A DNA stretch of 64,000 bases, taken from the NCBI RefSeq assembly GCF_001467745.1, contig NZ_LNYG01000013.1:1892110-1956109 (forward strand). Reading direction: 5' to 3'. This document shows, one piece after another, positions 16,425 through 24,316 of the stretch. Each line of letters opens with the position of its first letter. Position 1 is the stretch's first letter. Both the position numbers and the translations under genes were made by a program. A model generated the notes under the pieces. It saw nothing but the letters and a program-made list of their open reading frames with translations, searched no databases and was not told the DNA's origin. The stretch is from Legionella jamestowniensis. GTDB taxonomy: Bacteria > Pseudomonadota > Gammaproteobacteria > Legionellales > Legionellaceae.

Positions 16425-18365
16425 TTAAGCTTGCAGTATGTCCTGCCATGCCTCAACGATCATTACCATGGCTAATGTATCTAATTCACAGTATCTCAAT
16501 AAAGCATTTCTAAGTTCCTCTCGCTCAGAATCACTCATATTTGTAAACTGTAGCTTTGCATAAGCTATTGTTGCGGCACCACCTTCTTTTAAGTCTTCAC
16601 TATCAAATAAAAGTTGCGCGTCTTCATCAGAGATATCTTTATTAATTGGTGGTAACAAATGATAAGGGTCTTTTATTCGATTATTTTCTTTAACTATCCA
16701 GCATTGATTTATAAAGTTATGGCTTTGAATTCCTTTTACGGCTCCATAGATTGGTTGGCTATATTTTTCTTGTAGGAAATCTGATCGATTTAAAATAGCA
16801 GGAAATACTTGTTTAATTGAATTAGAACCATTAGTTAGAGGATCATAATAAAAACGCTTAACTAATTCCAAAATATCAACCATACAACGGGGTCCTTCCC
16901 ATTTTACCTTGCGATCAGATAGTGATTTTGTGATGGAGCGTATAAAAGAACATAAATCTTCTTTATCATTAGGAGGTTCAATCATTTGTTCTAGTCGTTC
17001 AAGAATAGAGTTGAGATAGGTATTTTCATGATTACTATATCGAAATATTGTCCCATCATCATTTTCTAATTCCTTTTTTAGATGGCGAACAAATTCGATG
17101 CTTGGATCAACTCCAGGCTCAGAATTCAGATACTGACCAACATGAGAAACTTGACAGTTTTCATTAAGTGTATGATGTGAGAATTGAAAGGCGATACCTT
17201 GATAAGGGTGCGAACCCTTATTAAAAGGAATTGGCAGCATAGCTGTTTCAAAGTCTATAAAGTGGAAGGGATATCGCCATGAGTCCATCTCCGCTTTTAG
17301 GTTTTCTTTATCAATCCAGACACTATTATCTTGAGTTTTAACTTTTTCTATCTGAAGCCATTGCCTTTCTGTCCTGGAAATACCAGGTTTATCTGATTCG
17401 GTAATTTTGAATTCTGTTTCGTCAATGTCTTTTAGCTTGATCAGCCCTTGCTGAATGTATTTCGGTTTGTCTCGGAAATCCCATAAAGTGAGAATGGTCG
17501 GCTCATTAAAATCCGCTTCTTTATATCCTAATGATTCACGCCAACATTCTTTAAAACCAGATAGGAATTTATCTGATTCATTTGTCTTAAACTGGCAATC
17601 ACCACATTCGCTTTTTGCTTTAGGGGGAAATTTCTGCCCACTAAAATATATTTTGCTGAAATTGTGAAACTGGTCTTTTACCGTTTGTTCTTCGTCATTT
17701 TTTTCTTGCCAAAATAATTCGATATGATGGTCAACATTTACCTCTCTTAGGATTTTTATCGATAAATCTCCTTCAGTTATTGGTGATGTTAATGTGACAA
17801 TAGCCTTACCGTTTCTATCTTTTTGAACCAGAAACTTTTGATTTAAGCCATCAGTTGGACAGATAGCATCTTTATCGACAAGCATTAAATAACTACTTAT
17901 GTTGAAGGATGGGTAGAGTTGCTGCAGAACCCATTTTTGAAAAGCGATATCAGCAATATATGGCTGCCATTTTTTAGTTGCCATCTTAGATTCATCTTTT
18001 TTACTAATTGATTTTGCTTTAACTTCAATTATTTTGATATGCCCTGGTCTTTTTTGCAGGATATCAGCACGTAGAAAATAGTTTTGATATTGAAAGGAGG
18101 CCTCAAATACAGTTATTGAATCCCGTTGAATTAACTCTTGAGTTTTGTTCAGTGCCTCCGTTGTACTTGAGCTCTCAATTGATATGCCATCTGGAAAATA
18201 ACATCTTGCCAATGCTTCTACTTGAGCGCCACCTTCAGCTAATGCTTTTAGAAAAGAGTCATCATCCAATATATTTGTATATTCATCAGGTCGATCATAA
18301 TACCAGAGCTTAGTTGGGCATTCTAAGGCCATCTTGAACTTTGATTTAGTTAGGAGCTTTGTCAT
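16425..18365 (-). CDS. DUF2779-domain protein, putative nuclease
   Basis: A protein of about 646 residues (start MTKLLTKSKFK at 18365; an ATG 15 bases earlier is possible). The N-terminus MTKLLTKSKFKMALECPTKLWY and the later IKIIEVKAKSISK resemble Cas4-like PD-(D/E)XK folds, and QPKAKSECGDCQF-like cysteines follow (residues ECGDCQFK). The C-terminal half matches DUF2779 with FHFIDFETAM, where the D-x-E resembles an RNase-H/DEDD exonuclease motif. Both parts point to nucleic-acid cleavage, but no activity is known to me for this family. It is convergent with abiEii and alone on its strand, and is probably defence-type cargo. Confidence 0.6.
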   Translation of the reverse strand: MTKLLTKSKFKMALECPTKLWYYDRPDEYTNILDDDSFLKALAEGGAQVEALARCYFPDGISIESSSTTEALNKTQELIQRDSITVFEASFQYQNYFLRADILQKRPGHIKIIEVKAKSISKKDESKMATKKWQPYIADIAFQKWVLQQLYPSFNISSYLMLVDKDAICPTDGLNQKFLVQKDRNGKAIVTLTSPITEGDLSIKILREVNVDHHIELFWQEKNDEEQTVKDQFHNFSKIYFSGQKFPPKAKSECGDCQFKTNESDKFLSGFKECWRESLGYKEADFNEPTILTLWDFRDKPKYIQQGLIKLKDIDETEFKITESDKPGISRTERQWLQIEKVKTQDNSVWIDKENLKAEMDSWRYPFHFIDFETAMLPIPFNKGSHPYQGIAFQFSHHTLNENCQVSHVGQYLNSEPGVDPSIEFVRHLKKELENDDGTIFRYSNHENTYLNSILERLEQMIEPPNDKEDLCSFIRSITKSLSDRKVKWEGPRCMVDILELVKRFYYDPLTNGSNSIKQVFPAILNRSDFLQEKYSQPIYGAVKGIQSHNFINQCWIVKENNRIKDPYHLLPPINKDISDEDAQLLFDSEDLKEGGAATIAYAKLQFTNMSDSEREELRNALLRYCELDTLAMVMIVEAWQDILQA

Positions 18366-18607
18366 CCCTGTCTCTATCAATATTGGGTTTAAATATGTAT
18401 ATTATTAAGTTTAGTTGATAAAATAAGAAGCCCTAATGTGGGCAATAGATAGATTTATAATTCTTTTGAAATGGACCTTATAAAAAAATTCTAAAAAAGC
18501 ATTATCAAAATATGTTGGAAACAACGTGGCTGATGAAACAATTAATTAATCATTCATAGTATTCCCAATCTTTTGGTCAAACAATAATTTCTTAACTTGG
18601 AGTTCTC

Positions 18608-18850
18608 ATGAAATCATTTCTAATCGGTTGCATCCCTGGGATAATCATAATTTTAATCTTGACATTGTTAAACTTGACTCCCAAACCATCACTTTCAGAT
18701 CCTGCTTGGGAAATTGTTCCAACCCCAAATTCAACTTCAGATATTATTAGAACGCGAGTCCCGCATGGATGGTTAGTTGCGTATAGAGCTTATTTCGCAA
18801 GAGGATTGGTATATATTCCTGATGATAAACATGAGTGGAAAGTTAAATGA
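18608..18850 (+). CDS. Small membrane-anchored hypothetical protein
   Basis: An 80-residue protein with one N-terminal membrane segment (residues 3-22, FLIGCIPGIIIILILTLL) and a short exported domain with TRVPHGWLVAYRAYFARGLVYIPD. TTGGAG lies 8 bases before the ATG. I do not recognise a named family. It stands alone between the DUF2779 gene and traM, on the opposite strand to both. Confidence 0.5.
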   Translation: MKSFLIGCIPGIIIILILTLLNLTPKPSLSDPAWEIVPTPNSTSDIIRTRVPHGWLVAYRAYFARGLVYIPDDKHEWKVK

Positions 18851-19011
18851 ACTCTTAAACCCAAGACTGCATGACTATATAATTTTACGATTCGTGCTTT
18901 TTATTCCTATTTTTGCAACTTTATCACTAGTTCATACTTTAATAATATGAACTAGTGATGAAACCAAATTTTTAGTATCCATTAACTCTTTTTGCAGTCT
19001 AAATACAGTAC

Positions 19012-19449
19012 TTATTTACAAAACAATAAGAGAATTATACAAGAGGCAGCAAATAATGAGGCTGATGAAACCAATGCAAATCGACTAAATTTTTGCGTTT
19101 TTTGTGTTAAGGAGTGAGCCTCAATTAATGAGTCTGAGATTAATTTCTTCATAACTTGTACTGATTCTCTAGTAGATTCTTGCAGTAATCTGGCTATAAC
19201 CTCTTTACTACTAGCTAATGCAGCATTGAGAACCTTTTCAGCTTTTTCTTTGGCATCTTCTTCCCATTGAGAGGAAATTCCCTCCATCTCCTCTCGGAAC
19301 TGTACCAGCAAATCCTGTTGGGCTTTTCGATTTTCCTCAATCAGTTGTTCATTCATAGTCTGAAGCATGAGGATTGGATCGTCTTTACCCAAAAGTACAC
19401 CATGTTTGACGGTGATGTCTTGAACGATTTTATCGAGTTTATCCGACAT
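19012..19449 (-). CDS. traM: TraM-like conjugation protein
   Basis: A 145-residue protein with a long charged, coiled-coil-like middle (residues 25-115, EENRKAQQDLLVQFREEMEG...) and one C-terminal membrane segment (FALVSSASLFAASCIILLLF). It ends the traK-traL-traM operon beside oriT, as in IncP plasmids, where TraM contributes to transfer but its exact role is unclear. Its start overlaps the stop of traL. Named from position and general shape. Confidence 0.65.
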   Translation of the reverse strand: MSDKLDKIVQDITVKHGVLLGKDDPILMLQTMNEQLIEENRKAQQDLLVQFREEMEGISSQWEEDAKEKAEKVLNAALASSKEVIARLLQESTRESVQVMKKLISDSLIEAHSLTQKTQKFSRFALVSSASLFAASCIILLLFCK

Positions 19450-20174
19450 TAGATCACCCTGGCGCTATCCAGCTGTCCGAACAGTTGATCGCGAACGATT
19501 TTTAAGCGTTGGCGGGTCATAATGCTTTTTTCTGGCGTACCCAAAACTTCATCGAAGGTCAATTTCTGTTGAAGCATCTCGGTTAGATCCCGGCCATAGG
19601 TTTCTTTTTTCAGATCGGGGATTTGAATTAAGGCTGATATTCTGTCTTTATTATCTCGGTAGGCTTTCAGTTGTTCAAATGCTTTTCCTTCATGTTCGAT
19701 GGCTCCCCAATAGGGATTAAGCCAGACAACAAACTGGGCTTCATTTGCAAACTGGTCAATTAGCTGTGCAAAACCATTAATGGTATCGAATAAGGCTTGG
19801 CCACCGGTGATGACCGTATGAATCACCATTTCATGACCTAATTCCTTTAACAATGCGGGAACTTGGTTGCTGATGAGGTAATGAGATAGTGGTACAAAAG
19901 AACTGGCACCGTTATCAATGACTACATCATTAGTTGTGGAGGCAATTTTTTCGATGAGGGTATCAAAGAGACGGGGGTTAATTTCATCACCGCTCATGAC
20001 TTGAATATGATCGACGTTGAGGGCTTTAAAGCCATGAAAGGTTGAGTTGATGGGGTCGGTGTCAATACACAGCGGAGTATGCCCTTTGTGTTGTTTGTAT
20101 TGAGCAGTTGTTGCTGAAATAAATGATTTGCCAACACCACCTTTTCCCTGCAGTGTGATATGTATTTTTGCCAT
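19449..20174 (-). CDS. traL: TraL-like ParA-family ATPase
   Basis: A 241-residue P-loop protein with the deviant Walker A of the ParA/MinD class, GKGGVGKS (residues 10-17), and the following CIDTDPINSTFHGF, where Asp probably binds magnesium. IncP TraL is a ParA-like ATPase next to traK and traM. It may help place the relaxosome or the mating machinery at the membrane. It overlaps traK by the ATG/TAA junction and traM by one base, so the three form a tight operon. Confidence 0.8.
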   Translation of the reverse strand: MAKIHITLQGKGGVGKSFISATTAQYKQHKGHTPLCIDTDPINSTFHGFKALNVDHIQVMSGDEINPRLFDTLIEKIASTTNDVVIDNGASSFVPLSHYLISNQVPALLKELGHEMVIHTVITGGQALFDTINGFAQLIDQFANEAQFVVWLNPYWGAIEHEGKAFEQLKAYRDNKDRISALIQIPDLKKETYGRDLTEMLQQKLTFDEVLGTPEKSIMTRQRLKIVRDQLFGQLDSARVI

Positions 20175-20518
20175 TACAAGAGTTCCTCCAAGTTGGGTTT
20201 TGGATTAAAAGTAAAGCCGCGAATTTCGGTTTTTGCTTTACTTTTAGCCTTTTCATCATCCTTGGTGTTTTCCTGCATAGATGGCTTTTTTTCTGCAGCA
20301 ATCAAGCGTGCTACATAGCCACAAAAAGTTTTATATGAAAATGAGATTTTGCCTTCCTCGACTAAGGTTTCCCAGACAATCTTTATAGACCAGCCGTCAG
20401 CTAGCGCTGAAGCGATGTCATTTTTTAAAGCAAGAAATGCGGCTTTATTTACAGATTTAGCAGAGGCTTTTCTTACCATTTGCTTTGCTGCGATTCGTTC
20501 GCTGAGGGAGTTTCCCAT
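20174..20518 (-). CDS. traK: TraK oriT-binding protein
   Basis: A 114-residue, strongly basic protein (SLSERIAAKQMVRKASAKSVNK) with the helix pattern FLALKNDIASALADGWSIKIVWETLVEEG, ending in FTFNPKPNLEELL. In RP4, TraK binds and bends DNA next to nic. Here the gene starts about 240 bases from the oriT core, with an AT-rich region between (20519-20754) full of TAATTA/GTAATT words that could be its binding region. A second TraK-like gene is at 4196-4561. Confidence 0.8.
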   Translation of the reverse strand: MGNSLSERIAAKQMVRKASAKSVNKAAFLALKNDIASALADGWSIKIVWETLVEEGKISFSYKTFCGYVARLIAAEKKPSMQENTKDDEKAKSKAKTEIRGFTFNPKPNLEELL

Positions 20519-20754
20519 GTCATACCGTCAACATATTATTGTTCTCTTTCTGATGGTACAAACTATTTTATAGTTATGCAATTGGTTAAGTTATTTTATT
20601 GCCTTTTGGCGTAATTAAGAATCATAATAAACGTATAAATATGTAATTTATCGTAATAATTGGTAATTATTAGAAATTAATTTGGTTTTAAAGCAAATAG
20701 CCTTGAAATTACATAAAATTACCTGATAGTATGCTATTAGATGAACTTAAAACG

Positions 20755-20837
20755 CAGGGCAAGATAGGTGAAGTTAGCTAACCAGCAAGCTGGCTACCAA
20801 ACCTCACAAGTCTTATTCGCACCTTCGGTGCTCAACG
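20755..20837 (-). other. oriT: ICE origin of transfer (oriT)
   Basis: Read on the minus strand this is the IncP-like oriT: GTTGAGCACC/GGTGC hairpin, AATAAG, a GTGA-GTT/AACTTCAC inverted repeat and the nic-like CACCTATCTTGCCC at 20756-20769. It sits between divergent traK and traJ, exactly as in RP4. The relaxase TraI should nick here, with transfer starting from the nic strand. One of two copies in the window. Confidence 0.9.
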
Positions 20838-20911
20838 AAAAACCGGTGTTTTGAGATCAAATTAATACCCAAAGGATTGCATAACCACTTTATTAAGAGG
20901 TCGGCATCCTT

Positions 20912-21265
20912 ATGGACGATAAGCTTAAAACACCCACCAGAAAAAATGGTCGCCATCTTCGTGTACCTGTCTTGCCTTCTGAAGAGATTCAAATTAAATC
21001 GAATGCAGCCACTGCCGGCCTTTCAATTGCTGAATACTTAAGACGGATAAGTCTTGGTTATCAAATTCAAAGTAGTGTTGATAAAGATCATATACTGCAG
21101 CTAGCCAAAATTAATGGGGACTTAGGACGGCTTGGTGGACTGTTAAAACTATGGTTGACTCAGGATAAACGCGTTGCGCATTTTGACCTCCAAACAGTAA
21201 AAACATTATTAAATCGTATTCAAACCATCCAGGATGCAATGTTGGAAGTGGTGAAAAAACTATGA
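20912..21265 (+). CDS. traJ: TraJ-like relaxosome protein
   Basis: A 117-residue protein with a ribbon-helix-helix-like N-terminus (HLRVPVLPSEEIQIKSNAAT) and AGLSIAEYLRR, typical of TraJ/MobC accessory proteins that bind next to nic and recruit the relaxase. AAGAGG precedes the ATG. It overlaps traI by four bases (ATGA). Divergent from traK across oriT, the RP4 order. Confidence 0.8.
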   Translation: MDDKLKTPTRKNGRHLRVPVLPSEEIQIKSNAATAGLSIAEYLRRISLGYQIQSSVDKDHILQLAKINGDLGRLGGLLKLWLTQDKRVAHFDLQTVKTLLNRIQTIQDAMLEVVKKL

Positions 21266-23127
21266 TTATTCGCCATATCCCTATGAAGAAAACTAGACTT
21301 AGTAGTTTTTCGGGTCTTGTTCAATACCTGTGTAATCAACAAAACAAACAGGAGAGAGTGGGAAAAGTCAGATTATCAAACTGTAATAGCCTGGATCCCA
21401 TTTGGGCTGTTCAGGAGGTATTAGCAACACAAGCTAAAAACCAAAGAGCCACTGGAGATAAAACCTACCATATGCTTATTTCTTTTGCTCCAGGAGAAAA
21501 CCTTTCCGCTCAAGTTTTACGTGAAATTGAAGATAGAGTGGCATTGTCGATTGGATTTAAAGAACACCAAAGAATCTCAGTCGTTCATCATGACACAGAC
21601 AATCTTCATATTCATGTTGCGATTAATAAAATTCACCCTCAAACCTTTAATATGATTGAACCTTACAGGGCATATAAGACCTTTGCTGAGGTTGCATCCC
21701 AGCTTGAAATTGAATTAGGTCTTCAAATAACTAATCATCGAACTCGAAAAAACCATTCGGAAAATCTTGCAGACGATATGGAGCGCCATTCAGGAGTTGA
21801 AAGCTTGATTAATTGGATGAAGCGTCACTGTAAAGAAAAAATTGAGGCAGCTAGAAACTGGAAGGAGATTCATAGTATTTTGGCAGAACATGGGTTGATT
21901 ATACGTTCTAAAGCCAATGGTTTTGTTTTCTGCAATGCGCAAGGGATGACTGTTAAAGCTAGTTCTATTTCCAGAAGCTTTTCTAAAAAAAATCTCGAAT
22001 CCAAGCTAGGTGACTTCGTACCATCCTACTCAGAGGACGGTGCACCTGCTTCTAATGTTTACCGTTATGAACCACTAAATAAAAAAGTACTTGGTACGGC
22101 CCTTTATGCCAAATATCTGCATGAAAAGTCACACAATAAACACTTCATTTCAGACAAACTTAAAAACTTGCGAGAGGCCAGAGCCAAACTTATTGAAAAG
22201 GCTAAAAAGCGAGGTCGAATTAAAAGAGCGGCTTTGAAATTAATGAACCTTCCTAAAGTACAGAAAAAGCTCCTATATAGTCACATAAACAAAACGCTGC
22301 TTAATGAAATTGATAACATAAGGAAAAATTACACCAAAGAACGTAGCCGGTTATTAGATTCCTACCAAAATAAAACCTGGGCTGATTGGCTGAAACAAAA
22401 AGCACAAAGTGGTGACCAGGATGCCTTAGTGGCAATGCGTTATAGTAATCGTAAAAATAAGCATGATTACACCATTTCAGGTGCAGACTCATTTTTTACA
22501 CCTTTAAATTTTGGACAAATCGATTCGATTACTAAAGAAGGCACTGAGATTTATAAAAAAGATAACAGTGTTATTAGAGACAATGGAAAGGAAATTATCA
22601 TTTCTAAAGGCGGGTCTATTCCTACGCTTAAAAGAGCCTTGGAAATGGCAAGGCAGCGCTATGGTGACTGTATTTGTGTGAATGGGTCTCCATTATTTAA
22701 AAAGATCATCTTGCAAATTGTTATTCAATATCAAATGCCAATCACTTTTGCTGATTTGGATTTCGAACATCAACGTCAAAAACTAATTTTGGAACAGGAG
22801 AAATTTCATGATCAATCAAGATCAAACCGACAAAGCCATCGAGGAAGAACTTCAGGAGGCCATGAGGCTGCTGGAACAGCCACTGGAAATAGAAGGGGCA
22901 GTACAAAGCCCCACTCTTTCAGCATTAGACAAGGCTCGCCAGCCAAAGATCACCACAGCTTGCGAAACTTGTCCAAATGCGATCTGGTTCAGCTCATCGG
23001 AGGAGGTCAAGTGCTATTGCCGGATAATGCACATGATCACCTGGAGCGGAAAGGATTCAAATTTGATAACCATGTGCGATGGAATGTTTTTGGATTAAAG
23101 CAGAAAGGGAAAAATCGAAAACCATAA
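21262..23127 (+). CDS. traI: TraI relaxase (MOBP, IncP type)
   Basis: A 621-residue relaxase. The catalytic tyrosine is Tyr22 (LVQYLCNQ) and the metal-binding motif is HHDTDNLHIHVAINKIHP with His116 and His118, the same numbering as RP4 TraI. It nicks oriT and stays bound to the 5' end to pilot the strand. An LPD7-like domain follows (about residues 400-510, FTPLNFGQIDSITKEGTEIY ... GGSIPTLKRALEMARQRYGD). The C-terminus is low-complexity (RSNRQSHRGRTSGGHEAAG) because it shares its DNA with a second reading frame. Shorter than RP4 TraI (732). Confidence 0.9.
   Translation: MIIRHIPMKKTRLSSFSGLVQYLCNQQNKQERVGKVRLSNCNSLDPIWAVQEVLATQAKNQRATGDKTYHMLISFAPGENLSAQVLREIEDRVALSIGFKEHQRISVVHHDTDNLHIHVAINKIHPQTFNMIEPYRAYKTFAEVASQLEIELGLQITNHRTRKNHSENLADDMERHSGVESLINWMKRHCKEKIEAARNWKEIHSILAEHGLIIRSKANGFVFCNAQGMTVKASSISRSFSKKNLESKLGDFVPSYSEDGAPASNVYRYEPLNKKVLGTALYAKYLHEKSHNKHFISDKLKNLREARAKLIEKAKKRGRIKRAALKLMNLPKVQKKLLYSHINKTLLNEIDNIRKNYTKERSRLLDSYQNKTWADWLKQKAQSGDQDALVAMRYSNRKNKHDYTISGADSFFTPLNFGQIDSITKEGTEIYKKDNSVIRDNGKEIIISKGGSIPTLKRALEMARQRYGDCICVNGSPLFKKIILQIVIQYQMPITFADLDFEHQRQKLILEQEKFHDQSRSNRQSHRGRTSGGHEAAGTATGNRRGSTKPHSFSIRQGSPAKDHHSLRNLSKCDLVQLIGGGQVLLPDNAHDHLERKGFKFDNHVRWNVFGLKQKGKNRKP
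22808..23098 (+). CDS. TraH-like protein encoded inside traI in another frame
   Basis: A 96-residue ORF lies entirely within the 3' end of traI, in the next frame. It starts after a good ribosome-binding site (GGAACAGGAG, about 10 bases before ATG) and its product is acidic at first (DQTDKAIEEELQEAMRLLEQP) with a Cys cluster later (ACETCPNAIW...KCYCRIMH). In RP4, traH also lies inside traI in another frame and encodes a small acidic relaxosome-stabilising protein. The cysteine pattern CxxCPNAxW with CYC looks selected rather than accidental. Direct evidence of translation is lacking. Confidence 0.65.
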   Translation: MINQDQTDKAIEEELQEAMRLLEQPLEIEGAVQSPTLSALDKARQPKITTACETCPNAIWFSSSEEVKCYCRIMHMITWSGKDSNLITMCDGMFLD

Positions 23128-23192
23128 TATTTGAATATTATTTGTTCATTTTGTATACTTAAACTATCGCCCATATGGAAAAGGGTCAGATT

Positions 23193-24254
23193 ATGATAAA
23201 GCAATGGAATGATATAAGTCACAAATATGAAGGAGCCTCTCTTATTTTAGGCAATGGCGCGAGCATAGCTTTTAGTAATGTGTTCGACTACACCAGGCTA
23301 TATGAAGTGGCGAATGATAACAATTATATCAATCCAAAACTACGTAGTTTATTCAGGAAGTTTGGCACGACAAATTTTGAGCTTGTGTTATACAGACTGT
23401 GGCAAGCAAAAGAAGTATTAAATTTACTTCAAGGAAATACGAATATAGTTGATGAAAATTATTCGCTGTGTAGAAACGCCTTAATCAAAACCGTCAAAGA
23501 TGCTCATATTCAATATGATAAAGACGATGAGGTATTTGTAGACAAATTACAAAATGCATCAAACTTCTTAAAGAATTTTAATATTGTATATTCGCTAAAT
23601 TATGACCTTATTCTTTATTGGGTCATTGCAATGGGTAATCGGGAAGGAACTATCTTTAAAGATTGTTTCTGGGAAAAGTTTCCTGATACAAATTTTAACC
23701 TATTTAATTCCAATTGGAGTTTTTTAAAAAAACCTGTCTGTGGCCAAAAGAAGGCTATTTTAATATTTTATCCTCATGGGAATTTAACTTTAGCAAGGGT
23801 AAAGCAAAAGCACTTAAATGAGATTGATTTAAAAATAGTATCGGCTGCTGAAATGCATTTGGATGCAATAATTGAAACATGGAAAAATGATAATCTTGAA
23901 CCAGTATTTATATCAGAGGGTGATTGTACAGAAAAAAGGAACCGAATTTATGAAAGCCATTATTTGAATAGCGTATATGAGAAGGGATTTGAAGAAATTG
24001 GACAAAAGTTGGTTTTATATGGGTGGAGTATATCTAAAGAGGATAACCATATATTAGAAAGGATTCAAAATATCCAAAAAGAAAGAAAAAAATTAGAAAA
24101 TAACGTCACAAAAAAGCCTATTGAAAGTATAGCTGTGTCTGTTTACCAAAATGGTGATGAACAAAAATTCAAAAATCATGTGAAGGATAAGCTTAAGTAT
24201 ATAGCAACTGATATAGATTTTTTTAATTCAAGCCAAGGTTGTTGGTGTTTTTAG
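23193..24254 (+). CDS. DUF4917 SIR2-like protein
   Basis: A protein of about 353 residues. Near its N-terminus is ASLILGNGASIAFSNVFDYTRLYE, a SIR2-like nucleotide-binding start (GNGxS in place of GAGxS), and in the middle YSLNYDLILYW; both are typical of DUF4917. SIR2-fold proteins in bacterial defence often destroy NAD+ on infection, but that is not shown for this family. I choose ATG at 23193 (AAAAGGG upstream) over 23175. It follows traI on the same strand and faces the primase gene; it is probably cargo at the end of the transfer block. Confidence 0.6.
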   Translation: MIKQWNDISHKYEGASLILGNGASIAFSNVFDYTRLYEVANDNNYINPKLRSLFRKFGTTNFELVLYRLWQAKEVLNLLQGNTNIVDENYSLCRNALIKTVKDAHIQYDKDDEVFVDKLQNASNFLKNFNIVYSLNYDLILYWVIAMGNREGTIFKDCFWEKFPDTNFNLFNSNWSFLKKPVCGQKKAILIFYPHGNLTLARVKQKHLNEIDLKIVSAAEMHLDAIIETWKNDNLEPVFISEGDCTEKRNRIYESHYLNSVYEKGFEEIGQKLVLYGWSISKEDNHILERIQNIQKERKKLENNVTKKPIESIAVSVYQNGDEQKFKNHVKDKLKYIATDIDFFNSSQGCWCF

Positions 24255-24316
24255 TAAGCAGTTAGATGTAAAGCCTCAAAACTTAATCTGAAAGCCTGAA
24301 GCTTTACATATCATAT

